DNA of 64,000 nucleotides from Pasteurella skyensis (GTDB taxonomy: Bacteria; Pseudomonadota; Gammaproteobacteria; Enterobacterales; Pasteurellaceae), in assembly GCF_013377295.1 (NCBI RefSeq), contig NZ_CP016180.1, positions 186,001 through 250,000 of the forward strand, read 5' to 3'. The number at the start of each line of letters is the position of its first letter. Within the stretch, counting starts at the first letter, position 1. A model generated the notes under the pieces. It was given only the letters and a program-made list of their open reading frames with translations, did no database searches and was not told where the DNA came from. This document shows positions 1 to 10,784 of this stretch, in pieces. The position numbers and the translations under genes were made by a program.

Positions 1-749
1 TGTATACGCCAGGTTTGCATTTCAAATTACCATTTATTGATCATCTAAAAGTGTTGGATGCACGTATTTTGACATTAGATGGTGCAGAAGACCGATTTGT
101 AACAGTTGAGAAAAAAGATTTACTTGTTGATTCTTATGTAAAATGGAAAATTAGTGATTTTGGACAGTTTTATATGTCGACGGGTGGAGACTATCACAAA
201 GCAGCAAATCTATTAAAACGTAAAGTAAATGATCGACTACGTTCTGAAATAGGTTCTCGCACTATTAAAGATATTGTCTCTGGTTCACGAGGCGAATTGA
301 TGGCAGATGCTCAAAAAGCATTAAATATTGGTAGTGACAGTGCTGAGAAACTAGGTATTGCTGTTATCGATGTTCGAGTAAAACAGATCAACCTGCCTAA
401 TGAAGTTTCTTCGTCTATTTATCAACGTATGCGTGCAGAACGTAATGCAGTAGCTAAAGAACATCGTTCACAAGGACAAGAAAAAGCAGAGTTTATTCGT
501 GCGAATGTAGATAAAAAAGTCACTTTAATTTTAGCTAATGCCAATAAAAAGGCAGCTGAATTAAAAGGGGAAGGCGATGCAAAAGCAGCGAAAATTTATG
601 CAAATGCCTTTGGGCAAGAGCCAGCGTTTTATAGCTTTATGCGTAGCTTAAAAGCATATGAGGCTAGTTTTGCAGAAGGAAAAAATAATATGATGTTGGT
701 AAAACCAAATAGTGAATTTTTCCGCTTTATGCAAGCTCCTACAAAATAG
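1..749 (+). CDS. hflC: HflC, membrane protease modulator subunit (5' end cut by window)
   Basis: The reading frame is open from base 3 (Tyr-Thr-Pro-Gly-Leu-His-Phe), so the TTG at 15 is not the start and the N-terminal membrane anchor lies before the window. What remains is the SPFH/band-7 domain (LDGAEDRFVTVEKKDLLVDS, then the SRGELMADAQKAL stretch) followed by the alanine/lysine-rich coiled coil (AERNAVAKEHRSQGQEKAEF). In E. coli HflC forms a complex with HflK that controls the FtsH protease at the inner membrane; hflK is expected just upstream. A terminator follows the stop. Family assignment is firm; only the extreme N-terminus is missing. Confidence 0.93.
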   Translation, partial: YTPGLHFKLPFIDHLKVLDARILTLDGAEDRFVTVEKKDLLVDSYVKWKISDFGQFYMSTGGDYHKAANLLKRKVNDRLRSEIGSRTIKDIVSGSRGELMADAQKALNIGSDSAEKLGIAVIDVRVKQINLPNEVSSSIYQRMRAERNAVAKEHRSQGQEKAEFIRANVDKKVTLILANANKKAAELKGEGDAKAAKIYANAFGQEPAFYSFMRSLKAYEASFAEGKNNMMLVKPNSEFFRFMQAPTK

Positions 750-761
750 AAGTATCTAAAT

Positions 762-791
762 AAAGCCCAATTTATTGAAATTGGGTTTTTT
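762..791 (+). terminator. Rho-independent terminator of hflC
   Basis: CCCAATTT at 766-773 pairs with AAATTGGG at 778-785 and is followed by six T residues. It lies 13 bases after the hflC stop and before purA, so purA probably has its own promoter in 792-860. Confidence 0.85.
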
Positions 792-811
792 ACTGTTGTA
801 TCTAATAATGA

Positions 812-2170
<1,359 letters not shown>

Positions 2171-2188
2171 TTAAACATAGAGAACAAA

Positions 2189-2219
2189 AAAACCTACGAT
2201 TTAATCGTAGGTTTTTTTA
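2189..2219. terminator. Bidirectional terminator between purA and the PhnA-like gene
   Basis: CCTACGAT at 2193-2200 pairs with ATCGTAGG at 2204-2211. It has T residues after it on the plus strand and an A-rich run before it, so it can end both purA and the convergent gene ending at 2234. Confidence 0.88.
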
Positions 2220-2233
2220 TTGGTGAATCTAAA

Positions 2234-2557
2234 CTATGCTTTTTTTAAGAATTCTGATTTCAGCATAATCTTGCCACAATCTACATCGTGATCGCCATCA
2301 ACTAAACGAATTTTTTTGTATTTTGTGCCTTTTTTCAATACTTGTGATGAACCTTTTAATTTTAAATCTTTAATTAAAATAACGTCATCACCATCAGCTA
2401 ATAAATTACCATTACTGTCTTTTACAATTAACTGATCTTCATCATCATTTTCTACCTCTTCACCAGTCCATTCATAAGCACATTCAGGGCAAACAAATTG
2501 GATTGAATCGTGATAGGTATGTTCACTACTACATTTTGGGCAAATTGGAAATTCCAT
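2234..2557 (-). CDS. PhnA/YjdM-family zinc-ribbon protein
   Basis: A 107-residue cytoplasmic protein. The N-terminal zinc ribbon has [12 protein letters not shown] and [12 protein letters not shown] (four Cys, residues 6-27), followed by the compact C-terminal PhnA domain with [19 protein letters not shown]. This matches the family called PhnA or YjdM. The name comes from its position near phosphonate genes in E. coli, and no role in phosphonate breakdown is established. No phosphonate genes are visible here. It lies downstream of the ligase gene on the same strand with a gap of 62 bp and could be its own unit. Confidence 0.85.
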   Translation of the reverse strand: MEFPICPKCSSEHTYHDSIQFVCPECAYEWTGEEVENDDEDQLIVKDSNGNLLADGDDVILIKDLKLKGSSQVLKKGTKYKKIRLVDGDHDVDCGKIMLKSEFLKKA

Positions 2558-2619
2558 AAATAATCCTTAAAAACTAATAGAAAGTTAAAAATAAAAGCAA
2601 TATTGTACTGCTTTTCAGC

Positions 2620-3429
2620 TTAGTTGTCTTGTCGGATTCGCCAAAAAGTGGCAAAACGAGGCTTACCTTTTGACGTAAATCCACGATATTTATAAGTAAT
2701 CACAGAGCCAATAGCGGGTGGATTAGCACGATCTTTATCTGAAAAACCTGATCCAATTTTAAATTTACCGTAGCTATTTGAACAGCTAACAGAGCCCATT
2801 TTTCCTTGATATTTTCCTTTACCGAGATGATGAGCCGTTACCGTACATTCATCATCATAAACGGCTTTAAATTTTAAGATTTGTGTTGAGCGACCATTAA
2901 TATAAGAAGCTTGAGGATTACGAATAACAATACCTTCCCCTTTTGATTTTTTAATATGTTCAAAAAAGTGAGTTAAATGTGCTTTATCTTGAATTGGAAT
3001 TTGTTTAATGATTTCAATATAGGGGGTGGGGTGAGATTTCAAATAGTCATCTAATTGGCGTAAACGATCAAACAAGTCACCGCTTGCATTGGGAACATCA
3101 AAAACATAAAGCTTTAATTTTTGCCATTGTTGAGGCTGAGAGCCTCTTATGATGGCAGAAATGTTATCAAATTGACGTCTTTCACTGAATAATTCGCCAT
3201 CAATGGCAAACGGTGGAAAGTTTTCAGTAAAATAATCAGGAGCAGAAAGGGGATAATTTTGTCGGCTAAGAAGCTGTTTGCCATCCCAAAAACCTCTGAC
3301 GCCGTCTAATTTTTCGCTCATCACCCAGCCTTCAATAGATTGATTTTGATATTTTTCTAATAACATCAAATCAAGAGGTTGAGCCAGTAAATTAGGAATA
3401 AAAACAAAAGGTAACAGTAATCGCCACAT
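2620..3429 (-). CDS. Exported ATP-dependent DNA ligase
   Basis: This 269-residue protein has the nucleotidyltransferase motifs of ATP-dependent DNA ligases: motif I SEKLDGVRG with the adenylated Lys40, motif III DGELF near residue 77, motif IV EGIVIRNP and motif V LKFKA. An OB-fold domain follows (residues about 190-269). The first 17 residues (MWRLLLPFVFIPNLLAQ) form a signal peptide, so the enzyme probably acts in the periplasm, as proposed for the homologous small ligase of Haemophilus influenzae and relatives. A function on incoming or extracellular DNA is plausible in a naturally competent lineage but is an inference. It is separate from the NAD-dependent LigA used in replication. Confidence 0.88.
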   Translation of the reverse strand: MWRLLLPFVFIPNLLAQPLDLMLLEKYQNQSIEGWVMSEKLDGVRGFWDGKQLLSRQNYPLSAPDYFTENFPPFAIDGELFSERRQFDNISAIIRGSQPQQWQKLKLYVFDVPNASGDLFDRLRQLDDYLKSHPTPYIEIIKQIPIQDKAHLTHFFEHIKKSKGEGIVIRNPQASYINGRSTQILKFKAVYDDECTVTAHHLGKGKYQGKMGSVSCSNSYGKFKIGSGFSDKDRANPPAIGSVITYKYRGFTSKGKPRFATFWRIRQDN

Positions 3430-3507
3430 AATAATCTCATTGAGTGTGAAATAGGGATTACTATAAAAAATGAAGGATTAAAAATCAGGGAAAAAAGCCT
3501 GTTTCTC

Positions 3508-3553
3508 GATCAAGATCGCAAAACTTAACAAACTAAGCGGTACGATCTTGATC
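3508..3553. terminator. Inverted repeat with embedded uptake signal, between cpdB and the ligase gene
   Basis: GATCAAGATCG at 3508-3518 and CGATCTTGATC at 3543-3553 are perfect 11-bp inverted arms; the uptake core AAGCGGT (3535-3541) lies just before the right arm. The structure follows the cpdB stop region (cpdB ends at 3575 on the minus strand), so it could stop cpdB transcripts, although it lacks a long T run. Confidence 0.5.
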
Positions 3554-3574
3554 AAAATTTACAAAAATTTAAGT

Positions 3575-5521
3575 TTATTTCAAACGACTTAAATCAATGT
3601 AATAACGAGCAAAACCATTATCATCAAGCTCCATTGCTTTCATTGGATAGCGACTATTTGTTTCCACAAATTTTGTTGCTTTATCACTTGGCGACGTTTC
3701 AACCATTAATGTTAAATCAGCTGCTTTGATTGGTTTAAATTGCCAATTGTTATCTGCTGATGGTGAAATTTGTCCTTTTTCTTTTGAAACTCGACGAATA
3801 TAGTCTGCGACTATGCTACGGTTTTCATCTGGTGATGAGAAAGCCAGATGCGCTTTATCCGTTCCTGCAAACTTACCACCATAAGCACGGTAGTTATTGG
3901 TTGCGATTAAAAATTCTTGAGTTGGTTTAACTGCTTTACCTTTATAAGTCAAATTCACAATACGCTCTGCTTTAGGATCTTGTAATTTACAATCACCGTT
4001 ATAACGTTTTGGTTGAGTGACATCAATTTGATAATTAACACCATCAATGACATCGAAGTTATAACTTCTAAAACCATCGTAATCTAATAAAGCTTGCTCA
4101 TTTTTATTCGTTGGATCAATTTGATTAAACATACCTGCTGAACATTCCAACCACTCTTTTAATTCTTGACCACTAATTTTTAATGCTACTAATGTGTTTG
4201 GATAAAGATATAAATCTGCCGCATTTCTAAAGGTTAATTTACCCGCTTCCACTTCAGTATAATTAGTTGGATCGTTTTTACGTCCTCCAGTTTTAAATGG
4301 AGCCGCCGCAGATAATACAGGAATGTTCGCTAAATTTGGGTCGCCTTGTACAAAGCGTTCTACATAATCTTTTTGTGCTAAATTCACAATTTGTACTGTC
4401 GGATCATCTTGTACCAATGCTAAAAATGAATACATTGGCGCATCAGATTTACCTATTGGCTGATTAACAAAATCACGAGTACCTTTATGATCCTCTTTGA
4501 TTACGTCACGTAAATGTTGCTCACCTTCCACTAATGCTTTACGTTCTTTTTTATTCCAAATGGCACGAGTTTGTGATTGTCCATCTGCTACCATCCATTT
4601 ACCAGAATCATTAGAAAGCGTTAAATCAATTACTCCAATATGGCTTCCCCAACGCCCTGGCATTACAGCAGGAACACCATTAATGGTTCCGTTTTTAATA
4701 TCTGTTTTTTCAATATTTGCATAATCAGTACTTGGGAAAATGGCGTGTGAATGACCAAATGCAATGGCATCAATACCTTTCACATCAGCGAGGTAAGAGG
4801 CAGAATTTTCAGCATTTAGGGTATGTTTTTGAGCAGAAATACCTGAATGAGGGATCGCAATGATAACATCCGCACCTTTTGCTTTCATTTCAGGCACTAA
4901 TTTTTCAGCCGTTGCTTTAATATCTTTAACAGTAACTTTTCCTTCAAGGTTTTTCTTATCCCAAACTAAAATTTGAGGTGGCACAAAACCGATATAACCA
5001 ATTTTAACGATTTGCGCATTGCCTTTTTGATCCTTAAATTTATGTGTTTTTATAATATAAGGTGTAAAGAAGTGTTTACCTGTTTTTGCATCAAAAACAT
5101 TTGAGTTTACATAAGGGAAATTGGCACCTTTAAGGGATGTTTTTAAGAAATCTAATCCATAATTAAATTCGTGGTTTCCAATATTTGCAGCATCGTAATG
5201 CAGTTCATTCATTACCTTGTAAACAGGGTGTATAGTTTTTATTCCTGTTGCAGCAATATAATCGCCCATAGGACTACCTTGTAGGAGATCTCCATTATCT
5301 ACCAGCACACTATTTTGTACTTTACTGCGAGCTTGTTTGATTAAAGATGCTGTACGCACCAAACCTAAATCTGCCGTTGGTTTATCACGATAATAGTTAT
5401 AATCCATTATATTGGTATGCAAATCAGTGGTTTCAATAATACGTAAATTTAAAGTTTCAGCACTTGCCGTACCAAAGATCGCAAGGGTAATAAAAGCCAA
5501 TGGCTTTAAGGTTGTTTTCAT
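3575..5521 (-). CDS. cpdB: Periplasmic 2',3'-cyclic-nucleotide 2'-phosphodiesterase / 3'-nucleotidase
   Basis: The reading frame runs to 5542, but the ATG at 5521 has AGGAG seven bases upstream and begins a proper signal peptide ([20 protein letters not shown]), so that start was chosen. This gives 648 residues, the size of E. coli CpdB. The metallophosphatase motifs are [37 protein letters not shown] and GHSHAIFP; a 5'-nucleotidase C-terminal domain follows. The enzyme opens 2',3'-cyclic nucleotides and removes 3' phosphates from nucleotides in the periplasm so that nucleosides can be taken up. A CRP-like site lies about 95 bp upstream of the start. Confidence 0.95.
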   Translation of the reverse strand: MKTTLKPLAFITLAIFGTASAETLNLRIIETTDLHTNIMDYNYYRDKPTADLGLVRTASLIKQARSKVQNSVLVDNGDLLQGSPMGDYIAATGIKTIHPVYKVMNELHYDAANIGNHEFNYGLDFLKTSLKGANFPYVNSNVFDAKTGKHFFTPYIIKTHKFKDQKGNAQIVKIGYIGFVPPQILVWDKKNLEGKVTVKDIKATAEKLVPEMKAKGADVIIAIPHSGISAQKHTLNAENSASYLADVKGIDAIAFGHSHAIFPSTDYANIEKTDIKNGTINGVPAVMPGRWGSHIGVIDLTLSNDSGKWMVADGQSQTRAIWNKKERKALVEGEQHLRDVIKEDHKGTRDFVNQPIGKSDAPMYSFLALVQDDPTVQIVNLAQKDYVERFVQGDPNLANIPVLSAAAPFKTGGRKNDPTNYTEVEAGKLTFRNAADLYLYPNTLVALKISGQELKEWLECSAGMFNQIDPTNKNEQALLDYDGFRSYNFDVIDGVNYQIDVTQPKRYNGDCKLQDPKAERIVNLTYKGKAVKPTQEFLIATNNYRAYGGKFAGTDKAHLAFSSPDENRSIVADYIRRVSKEKGQISPSADNNWQFKPIKAADLTLMVETSPSDKATKFVETNSRYPMKAMELDDNGFARYYIDLSRLK

Positions 5522-5615
5522 TTTAGAGCTCCTGTTATACAAAATAAAGGGAGTGCAATTTTAATCTATTTAAACATAAATTATTGAGAGGTAGATCACA
5601 AAATTATCTAAATAA

Positions 5616-5631
5616 TGTGATTTTAGTGACA
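5616..5631. promoter_or_regulatory. Candidate CRP site upstream of cpdB
   Basis: TGTGA-TTTTAG-TGACA matches the CRP consensus TGTGA-N6-TCACA at nine of ten half-site bases. A second TGTGA-like half (ATCACA at 5595-5600) lies upstream on the other arm. Position and gene function (nucleotide scavenging) fit, but no binding evidence is available. Confidence 0.4.
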
Positions 5632-5716
5632 TTTTGTAAAAAGTTTATCAAATGTGACCGCTTGTTTGTTACGTAAGTAATAATGATCATATGAAAAACT
5701 AGTATTGTTTTGATGA

Positions 5717-6358
5717 CTAAAATTCATTTCTCGTTTTTTCTTCTTCGCTTTTATTATATTGTTGATAGGCTTTTTTACTGGCGTTAGCTGTTTTTTGATT
5801 CCTTAACTCTATATGAATTTCATAAAGACCATCACTCGGTGTGTGTAAGTATTTAAATGCCATATAGTGAGAACTGTCTTGTTTATAATTCAATGGTTTA
5901 TCTCCATATGCATAATGATAACCTTGATTATAAGTACACTCACCCCAACACCATTCTTTCCAATGGTAAAAACTGGCTCGCACATAGTTTGAATGTAGTA
6001 GTGGTTTTTGAGAATGATTTCTTGCGATCAATTGTTTTAAAATACCTGTGTAATTCGGTTTAATATAATATTTTTTATATATTTCCATTGCGTATATTTT
6101 TTCTTTAAATGCCGCAATATGGATATTTATTGTATCATTCTCAAAATTAGCAAAAGAAGTGTCACCATAAGAGCCATAGCTATCCTGTTGTATTTTAAGA
6201 TCAAATCCTTTTTTTAATAATTTACGAGTTGTCTCACTGAATGAATCGCATAGAGGTAATACCATTTTTCCTAGTATCGCTTTATAGCAGTTATTTTCTG
6301 CTACAGCGGTTGAGGTGAGTAATGGAACTATGATAAGTGGTAATAACAGATATTTCAT
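5717..6358 (-). CDS. Exported protein of unknown function, divergent from an XRE regulator
   Basis: The 213-residue product starts with a clear signal peptide (MKYLLLPLIIVPLLTSTAVA, cut before ENNCYK). The mature part is rich in Tyr, Lys and Asn and has four Cys: one near residue 24, one near 37, and the pair in WCWGECTY near residue 140. Two disulfides are therefore possible. The C-terminus is charged (NKSEEEKTRNEF). No family is recognised. It is transcribed away from the small XRE gene at 6463, and two inverted repeats sit between them, which suggests that the regulator controls it. It may be a surface or periplasmic accessory protein. Confidence 0.7.
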   Translation of the reverse strand: MKYLLLPLIIVPLLTSTAVAENNCYKAILGKMVLPLCDSFSETTRKLLKKGFDLKIQQDSYGSYGDTSFANFENDTINIHIAAFKEKIYAMEIYKKYYIKPNYTGILKQLIARNHSQKPLLHSNYVRASFYHWKEWCWGECTYNQGYHYAYGDKPLNYKQDSSHYMAFKYLHTPSDGLYEIHIELRNQKTANASKKAYQQYNKSEEEKTRNEF

Positions 6359-6393
6359 ATTCTACTCCTCATTAATAAATATATAATGCAAAT

Positions 6394-6441
6394 ACTACGA
6401 TATACGTAGTAAAAATCAAGCAAAAATATACGATATTCGTA
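6394..6441. promoter_or_regulatory. Two operator-like inverted repeats shared by the divergent pair
   Basis: Site 1 is ACTACG-ATATA-CGTAGT (6394-6410) and site 2 is TACGA-TAT-TCGTA (6429-6441). Both carry the core TACGATATnCGTAG, their centres are 33 bp apart (about three helical turns) and they fill the 104-bp gap between the two divergent starts. This is the layout expected for an autoregulating XRE repressor. Confidence 0.65.
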
Positions 6442-6462
6442 GCTTTGCGATAAGGCTATGTT

Positions 6463-6714
6463 ATGTCCAATAATTTACAAGTGATTTTTTCTAAACGTTT
6501 TAAAGAAGCAAGGAAAGCAAAAGGATTTACCCAAGAGAAATTAGGTATTGCGATAGGATTAGATGAATTTGTGGCAAGTACACGAATTAATCGTTATGAA
6601 AAAGGTATCCATCAGCCCGATTTTCAAACGCTGAGTAATATTGCAAAGGTATTAGATATTCCAGTTGCTTTTTTATTTGCAGATGATGAACTATCAAAGA
6701 AAATACTATCATAG
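6463..6714 (+). CDS. Small XRE-family transcriptional regulator
   Basis: The 83-residue protein is essentially one helix-turn-helix domain (residues 8-66): FKEARKAKGFTQEKLGIAIG is helices 1-2, and STRINRYEKGIHQPDFQTLS is the recognition helix and turn. A short tail DIPVAFLFADDELSKK follows, as in many Cro/C1-type and restriction-controller regulators. It is divergent from the exported protein at 5717-6358, and two matching palindromes lie between them. Direct targets are likely both flanking genes. There is no good Shine-Dalgarno; AAGG sits 9 bases upstream (GATAAGGCTATGTT also offers an alternative ATG out of frame). Confidence 0.85.
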   Translation: MSNNLQVIFSKRFKEARKAKGFTQEKLGIAIGLDEFVASTRINRYEKGIHQPDFQTLSNIAKVLDIPVAFLFADDELSKKILS

Positions 6715-6753
6715 CTTATCAGCTTTTGAACTTGGTTATTGGGTTTGTGTGAA

Positions 6754-6813
6754 AACACCTAACACTCCGACAGGTTCAGTGAACGATATTTGGGGTATTG
6801 GTGTTCACTGAAC
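6754..6813. repeat. REP-like element with hairpin after the XRE gene
   Basis: AACACCTAACACTCCGACAG (6754-6773) is a diverged copy of the dispersed AACACCTAACACTTCGACAG unit found near 18125, 18530, 20170 and 28575. Its GTTCAGTGAAC (6774-6784) pairs perfectly with GTTCACTGAAC (6803-6813), so it can form an 11-bp stem and could end both the XRE gene and the convergent rluA. Confidence 0.6.
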
Positions 6814-6839
6814 TAAAATAATGCTAAAACAGATAAAAC

Positions 6840-7505
6840 CTAAAATGGCACGTCACTCTCAAATCGCATTCTTTTTCCTGTAACAGGATGGGTTATAGTC
6901 AACATTTGAGCGTGTAGGCACAATCTAGGTGAAAGGCTCCTGGCTAAAGGGTTTGCGTAAAATTTATCGCCAATAATTGGGTGTCCGAGTGCAAGGCTAT
7001 GTAGTCGCAACTGATGAGAGCGCCCTGTGTGAGGCGTGAGTTTTACTCTTGTGGTGTTGTTAGGGTAATGTGCAAGAACTTCATAAAATGTGACCGCTTG
7101 TTTACCTTTTTCATAGCAAATTTTTTGGCGTGGACGGTTTTCCCAATCACAAATTAGTGGAAAATTGATTGTGCCAGTTTCTCCAACTTCCCCAAAGTTT
7201 CCCCATAATAAGGCTTGGTAATGCTTTTCTGGCTCACGATCTCGAAATTGGCGTTTTAGCTCTTTTTCAGCATTTTTACTTAATGCAAATAAAATGAGAC
7301 CGCTTGTTGCCATATCTAAGCGATGTACTGGCTGGGCAAATTTATATTTTTGCAATACACGAAACATTGCACTGTCTTGATATTCTGGTTTAGCCCCTGG
7401 AACAGAAAGTAGTCCACTGGGTTTGTTGATTACCGTGATGTAATCATCACGGTAAATTTCTTCTAAGTAAGGTTCTGTAGGTGGATTATATTCAATCAGT
7501 GCCAT
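6840..7505 (-). CDS. rluA: RluA-family dual-specificity RNA pseudouridine synthase
   Basis: A 221-residue cytoplasmic enzyme with the RluA signature PVHRLDMATSGLILFALSK; Asp64 in HRLD is the catalytic residue. The PSGLLSVPG segment (29-37) and the C-terminal LTPHTGRSHQLRLHSLALG loop fit RluA itself, which makes pseudouridine at 23S rRNA U746 and tRNA U32 in E. coli. There is no S4 domain, again as in RluA. It starts 7 bp after rapA on the same strand and is probably co-transcribed, an arrangement also known in other gammaproteobacteria. Confidence 0.92.
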   Translation of the reverse strand: MALIEYNPPTEPYLEEIYRDDYITVINKPSGLLSVPGAKPEYQDSAMFRVLQKYKFAQPVHRLDMATSGLILFALSKNAEKELKRQFRDREPEKHYQALLWGNFGEVGETGTINFPLICDWENRPRQKICYEKGKQAVTFYEVLAHYPNNTTRVKLTPHTGRSHQLRLHSLALGHPIIGDKFYANPLARSLSPRLCLHAQMLTITHPVTGKRMRFESDVPF

Positions 7506-7512
7506 TAATGGG

Positions 7513-10407
7513 TTACCCTTGATTGCTGATAATTACACGTAGGCTATCTAAACGCCAGTTAGCCTGTTCTAATTGAGTGAGAGACTCTTCCCTTAATTTT
7601 TCTAAGGCTTCCACTTCATCGGTACGAATATTTTTATTCACGGCTTGTAATGAGGTTAAACGGTGTAACTCTGCACTTAAGGTCTGATTGGCAGTCTGTT
7701 TTGCCTCTTGAATCAGTGCTTCTGCTTTTGAAACAACCGCTTGTTCACTTAATGACAGCAGTTTTTCAATTTCACTACGTGCCATTTTGACAATCTTCGT
7801 TGCCATTTGTCTGTTTAGTGGTTTTAATTGCTTCTCTAAGCCTGAGAAAGAGACTTGATCTGCCATATTGATGCCTTTGTTATCTAATAATATACGTAAA
7901 GGTGTTGGCGGTAAGAAACGTGTTAATTGCAGTGCTTTAGGAGCTTGTGTTTCTACTACATAAATGGTTTCTAACAATAGAGTTCCAGCTGGTAAGTGTT
8001 TACTTACTAGCAGTGAAATAGCACTTTTACCAATATCACCAGAGGTAATTAAATCAATACCATTACGCACCATTGGGTGATCCCAAGTTAAAAACTCTAC
8101 CTCTTCTCGCATTAATGCAAGTTGTCGGTCAAAGGTAACGGTTTTTCCTTCTTCAGATAAACCTGGAAAATCAGGAACTAGCATATGCCCCGTTGGGGTA
8201 ATAACAATGCTTTGTTCGCCTAAATCTTCTTGTTCTAATCCGATAATATCAAATAAGTTTAGGATAAAGCTGACTAATTGAGGCGCATTGTCCTCAGCGG
8301 CAATATCAAGGGCTAACTGTTGAGCTTGTTCACCACCGTTAGAATTGAGTTCTAATAGACGATCTCGCCCTGTTTCTAATTCTGCTTTTAGCTTTTGTTG
8401 ATGCTGCGAGGTGACGGCAATAAAGTCATTAAATCCATCTCGTTGTGGATCATATAAATAAGCGGTCAGATCTTGATAAAATTTTGCAAAAATAGCACTT
8501 CCCATCGGACAGGTTTCTTCAAAGGCATTTAATCCTTCGTGATACCACTGAGCTAATCGCATTTGTGCGGAGTTTTCAAAACAAGGAACAAAAATTTGAA
8601 TATCAAAGCGCTGTCCGATACGATCTAAACGACCAATACTCTGTTCTAATAAATCAGGATTATCAGGTAAATTAAAGAGTACCAGATTACGAGCAAATTG
8701 AAAGTTGCGTCCTTCCGAACCAATACTAGAGCTAATTAAAACTTGAGCCCCTTCTTCTTGTTGAGCAAAATAGGCAGAAGCACGATCTCGTTCAACAATA
8801 GACATTTTTTCGTGGAAGACAGCACAGCGGATAGCTTCTTTCTCTCGCAAAATTTGTTCTAATTGAATAGCGGTATTGGCTTGTTTACAAATAACGAGAA
8901 TTTTTTCTTCTTTGTGTTGACTTAAAAAAGCAATCAGCCAATCGATACGAGTATCAAACTCCCTCCATTTTATATCAGGATCTTTGTTTAATAATAAATT
9001 TTCAGGGTAGAGGAGATCTTCAATTTGTTGTGCTTCATCACTTTGTAATGCCGTGACATACTGCTCTGGCATAGTCACCGTAATTTGATTAAAGATACGG
9101 TGCGGGAAGCCTTTTACTCCAACACGAGTGTTACGGAATAAGACTCGGCTAGTGCCGTGACGATCAATCAGTTTGTTGATTAACTCTTGACGGACTTCCA
9201 ATTGCAGTTCTGGATCAGATTGTCCATTGATAATACGAAATATAGGTTCTACATCTTCTTCTGGTAACAAATCACTGATACTATTTTGTTGCGCTGAACT
9301 AAGAGGTTCATTATTTAATAGCGTATTGACTGCATTTGCCACAGGTTGATACTGCACTTGTTCTTCCACAAAGGCTTGATAATCATAAAAACGATCAGGA
9401 TCGAGCAGTGCAAGGCGAGCGAAATGACTCTCTTGCCCTAGTTGTTCAGGGGTTGCGGTAAGCAATAAAATAGATGGAATGCGTAGGGAAAGTTGTTCTA
9501 CAAATTGATAGCCAACACTTGGATTTTCTGCACTCCATTCCAAATGATGAGCCTCATCCACAATCAAAATATCCCAATCAGTATTAAGGACTTGTTTTGC
9601 ACGTTTTGGAGAATTTTCAAGCCAATTAATAGAGGCAATAACCAGAGATTCACTCTCAAAAGGATTTAATTCAATACCCGTTTCTTCATCTAAACTAAAA
9701 TCACTACAGCGTTCTTCATCAAATAATGAGAAATTAAGATTAAAACGGCGTAGCATTTCAACAAGCCATTGATGTTGCAAACTTTCTGGAACAAGGACTA
9801 ATACACGATTGACTCGGCTTGAAAACAGTTGCTGTTGTAAAATCATTCCTGCTTCAATCGTTTTACCTAATCCCACTTCATCAGCGAGTAATACACGAGG
9901 CGCAAGGCGTTTACCGACTTCTTTCGCAATATGTAATTGGTGAGGAATTAAACTGGCTCGAATGCCTCGCATTCCTCTTAAAGGTGACAGATATTGAGCC
10001 TGCTGATGTCGGAGTGCGTAGTAACGCAAGGCAAAACGGTCACTACGATCAATTTGTGCTGAAAATAGACGATCTTGAGGTTTGCTAAAACTAATTTTAT
10101 GATCAAGTTGCATCTCTGGTAGCACGACCTCTTCATTTGTATCACTACGAAGCCCGAAATAGAGAATAATATCTTGATTGATGGCAATATCAGAGATTTT
10201 GAGTGACCACCCTTCCATACTATTAACGACATCACCTTTTTGAAAGGTAACACGAGTTAAAGGAGCTGCATCAATAGCATACACTCGTTGTTCGTTAGCT
10301 GCTGGAAAATTTAAACTCACACTGCGCTTGTTAACTTCTGTGATAATACCTAATCCTAAGTTATTTTCACTTTCACTGATCCAACGCTGTCCAATCATAA
10401 AACTCAT
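7513..10407 (-). CDS. rapA: RNA polymerase-associated ATPase RapA (HepA)
   Basis: The 964-residue SWI2/SNF2 ATPase recycles RNA polymerase during transcription. Two N-terminal Tudor-like domains (residues 1-105) are followed by helicase motifs: Walker [15 protein letters not shown] (175-188), the DEAH box [10 protein letters not shown] (about residue 282), [12 protein letters not shown] (motif III) and the second RecA domain with [14 protein letters not shown] and [12 protein letters not shown] (motif VI). A long C-terminal region with a coiled coil follows. Length matches E. coli RapA (968). The ATG at 10407 was kept; the second Met (residue 4) is an alternative. Confidence 0.96.
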   Translation of the reverse strand: MSFMIGQRWISESENNLGLGIITEVNKRSVSLNFPAANEQRVYAIDAAPLTRVTFQKGDVVNSMEGWSLKISDIAINQDIILYFGLRSDTNEEVVLPEMQLDHKISFSKPQDRLFSAQIDRSDRFALRYYALRHQQAQYLSPLRGMRGIRASLIPHQLHIAKEVGKRLAPRVLLADEVGLGKTIEAGMILQQQLFSSRVNRVLVLVPESLQHQWLVEMLRRFNLNFSLFDEERCSDFSLDEETGIELNPFESESLVIASINWLENSPKRAKQVLNTDWDILIVDEAHHLEWSAENPSVGYQFVEQLSLRIPSILLLTATPEQLGQESHFARLALLDPDRFYDYQAFVEEQVQYQPVANAVNTLLNNEPLSSAQQNSISDLLPEEDVEPIFRIINGQSDPELQLEVRQELINKLIDRHGTSRVLFRNTRVGVKGFPHRIFNQITVTMPEQYVTALQSDEAQQIEDLLYPENLLLNKDPDIKWREFDTRIDWLIAFLSQHKEEKILVICKQANTAIQLEQILREKEAIRCAVFHEKMSIVERDRASAYFAQQEEGAQVLISSSIGSEGRNFQFARNLVLFNLPDNPDLLEQSIGRLDRIGQRFDIQIFVPCFENSAQMRLAQWYHEGLNAFEETCPMGSAIFAKFYQDLTAYLYDPQRDGFNDFIAVTSQHQQKLKAELETGRDRLLELNSNGGEQAQQLALDIAAEDNAPQLVSFILNLFDIIGLEQEDLGEQSIVITPTGHMLVPDFPGLSEEGKTVTFDRQLALMREEVEFLTWDHPMVRNGIDLITSGDIGKSAISLLVSKHLPAGTLLLETIYVVETQAPKALQLTRFLPPTPLRILLDNKGINMADQVSFSGLEKQLKPLNRQMATKIVKMARSEIEKLLSLSEQAVVSKAEALIQEAKQTANQTLSAELHRLTSLQAVNKNIRTDEVEALEKLREESLTQLEQANWRLDSLRVIISNQG

Positions 10408-10784
10408 ACTCTACTCCATTATTTGACTCATTAGTAACGCCATTTTACCTGATTTTAGAAAAATAAGCGGTAACATTTACAAGAAAATTTACAAAAAATC
10501 CAAACAAAAAACCGTTATCCACACCCTCCTTGATTCATAGACAAACCCCCTTGTTTTTGTTATATTACGTTGCAAATTTATCTACAAAATTTCAAAAAAA
10601 TTGTAACATTTTAATTTTTTGTTAAAAATCAAGTGGATAGCTTACCTAACCTAGATGAGGGGGCGCTGTATATTAATAAAATGAGGATAATATACAGGTA
10701 TTTTTGTCTAAAATTTAGTCAAACGATATAATGTTACTAAAAATATTGTTTGTGACCTATCTATAAAAATTAAGGAATAAAAAT
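10408..10784. promoter_or_regulatory. Divergent promoter region between rapA and aceE
   Basis: This 377-bp AT-rich gap holds an uptake core AAGCGGT at 10465-10471. For aceE there is a good sigma-70 promoter: TTGTCT (10704-10709), a 17-bp spacer, and TATAAT (10727-10732), which leaves a leader of about 45 bases. No pdhR gene lies next to the operon, so the usual local repressor is absent from this window. No further structure was recognised in 10480-10690. Confidence 0.6.

Noticed and set aside
178-300. Separate start for hflC at the TTG at 15
   Set aside because: Protein sequence typical of HflC (YTPG) continues upstream to the window edge, so the gene starts before the window.
4497-4724. 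Plus-strand 75-residue ORF inside cpdB
   Set aside because: Antisense to a clearly conserved part of cpdB, without family features.
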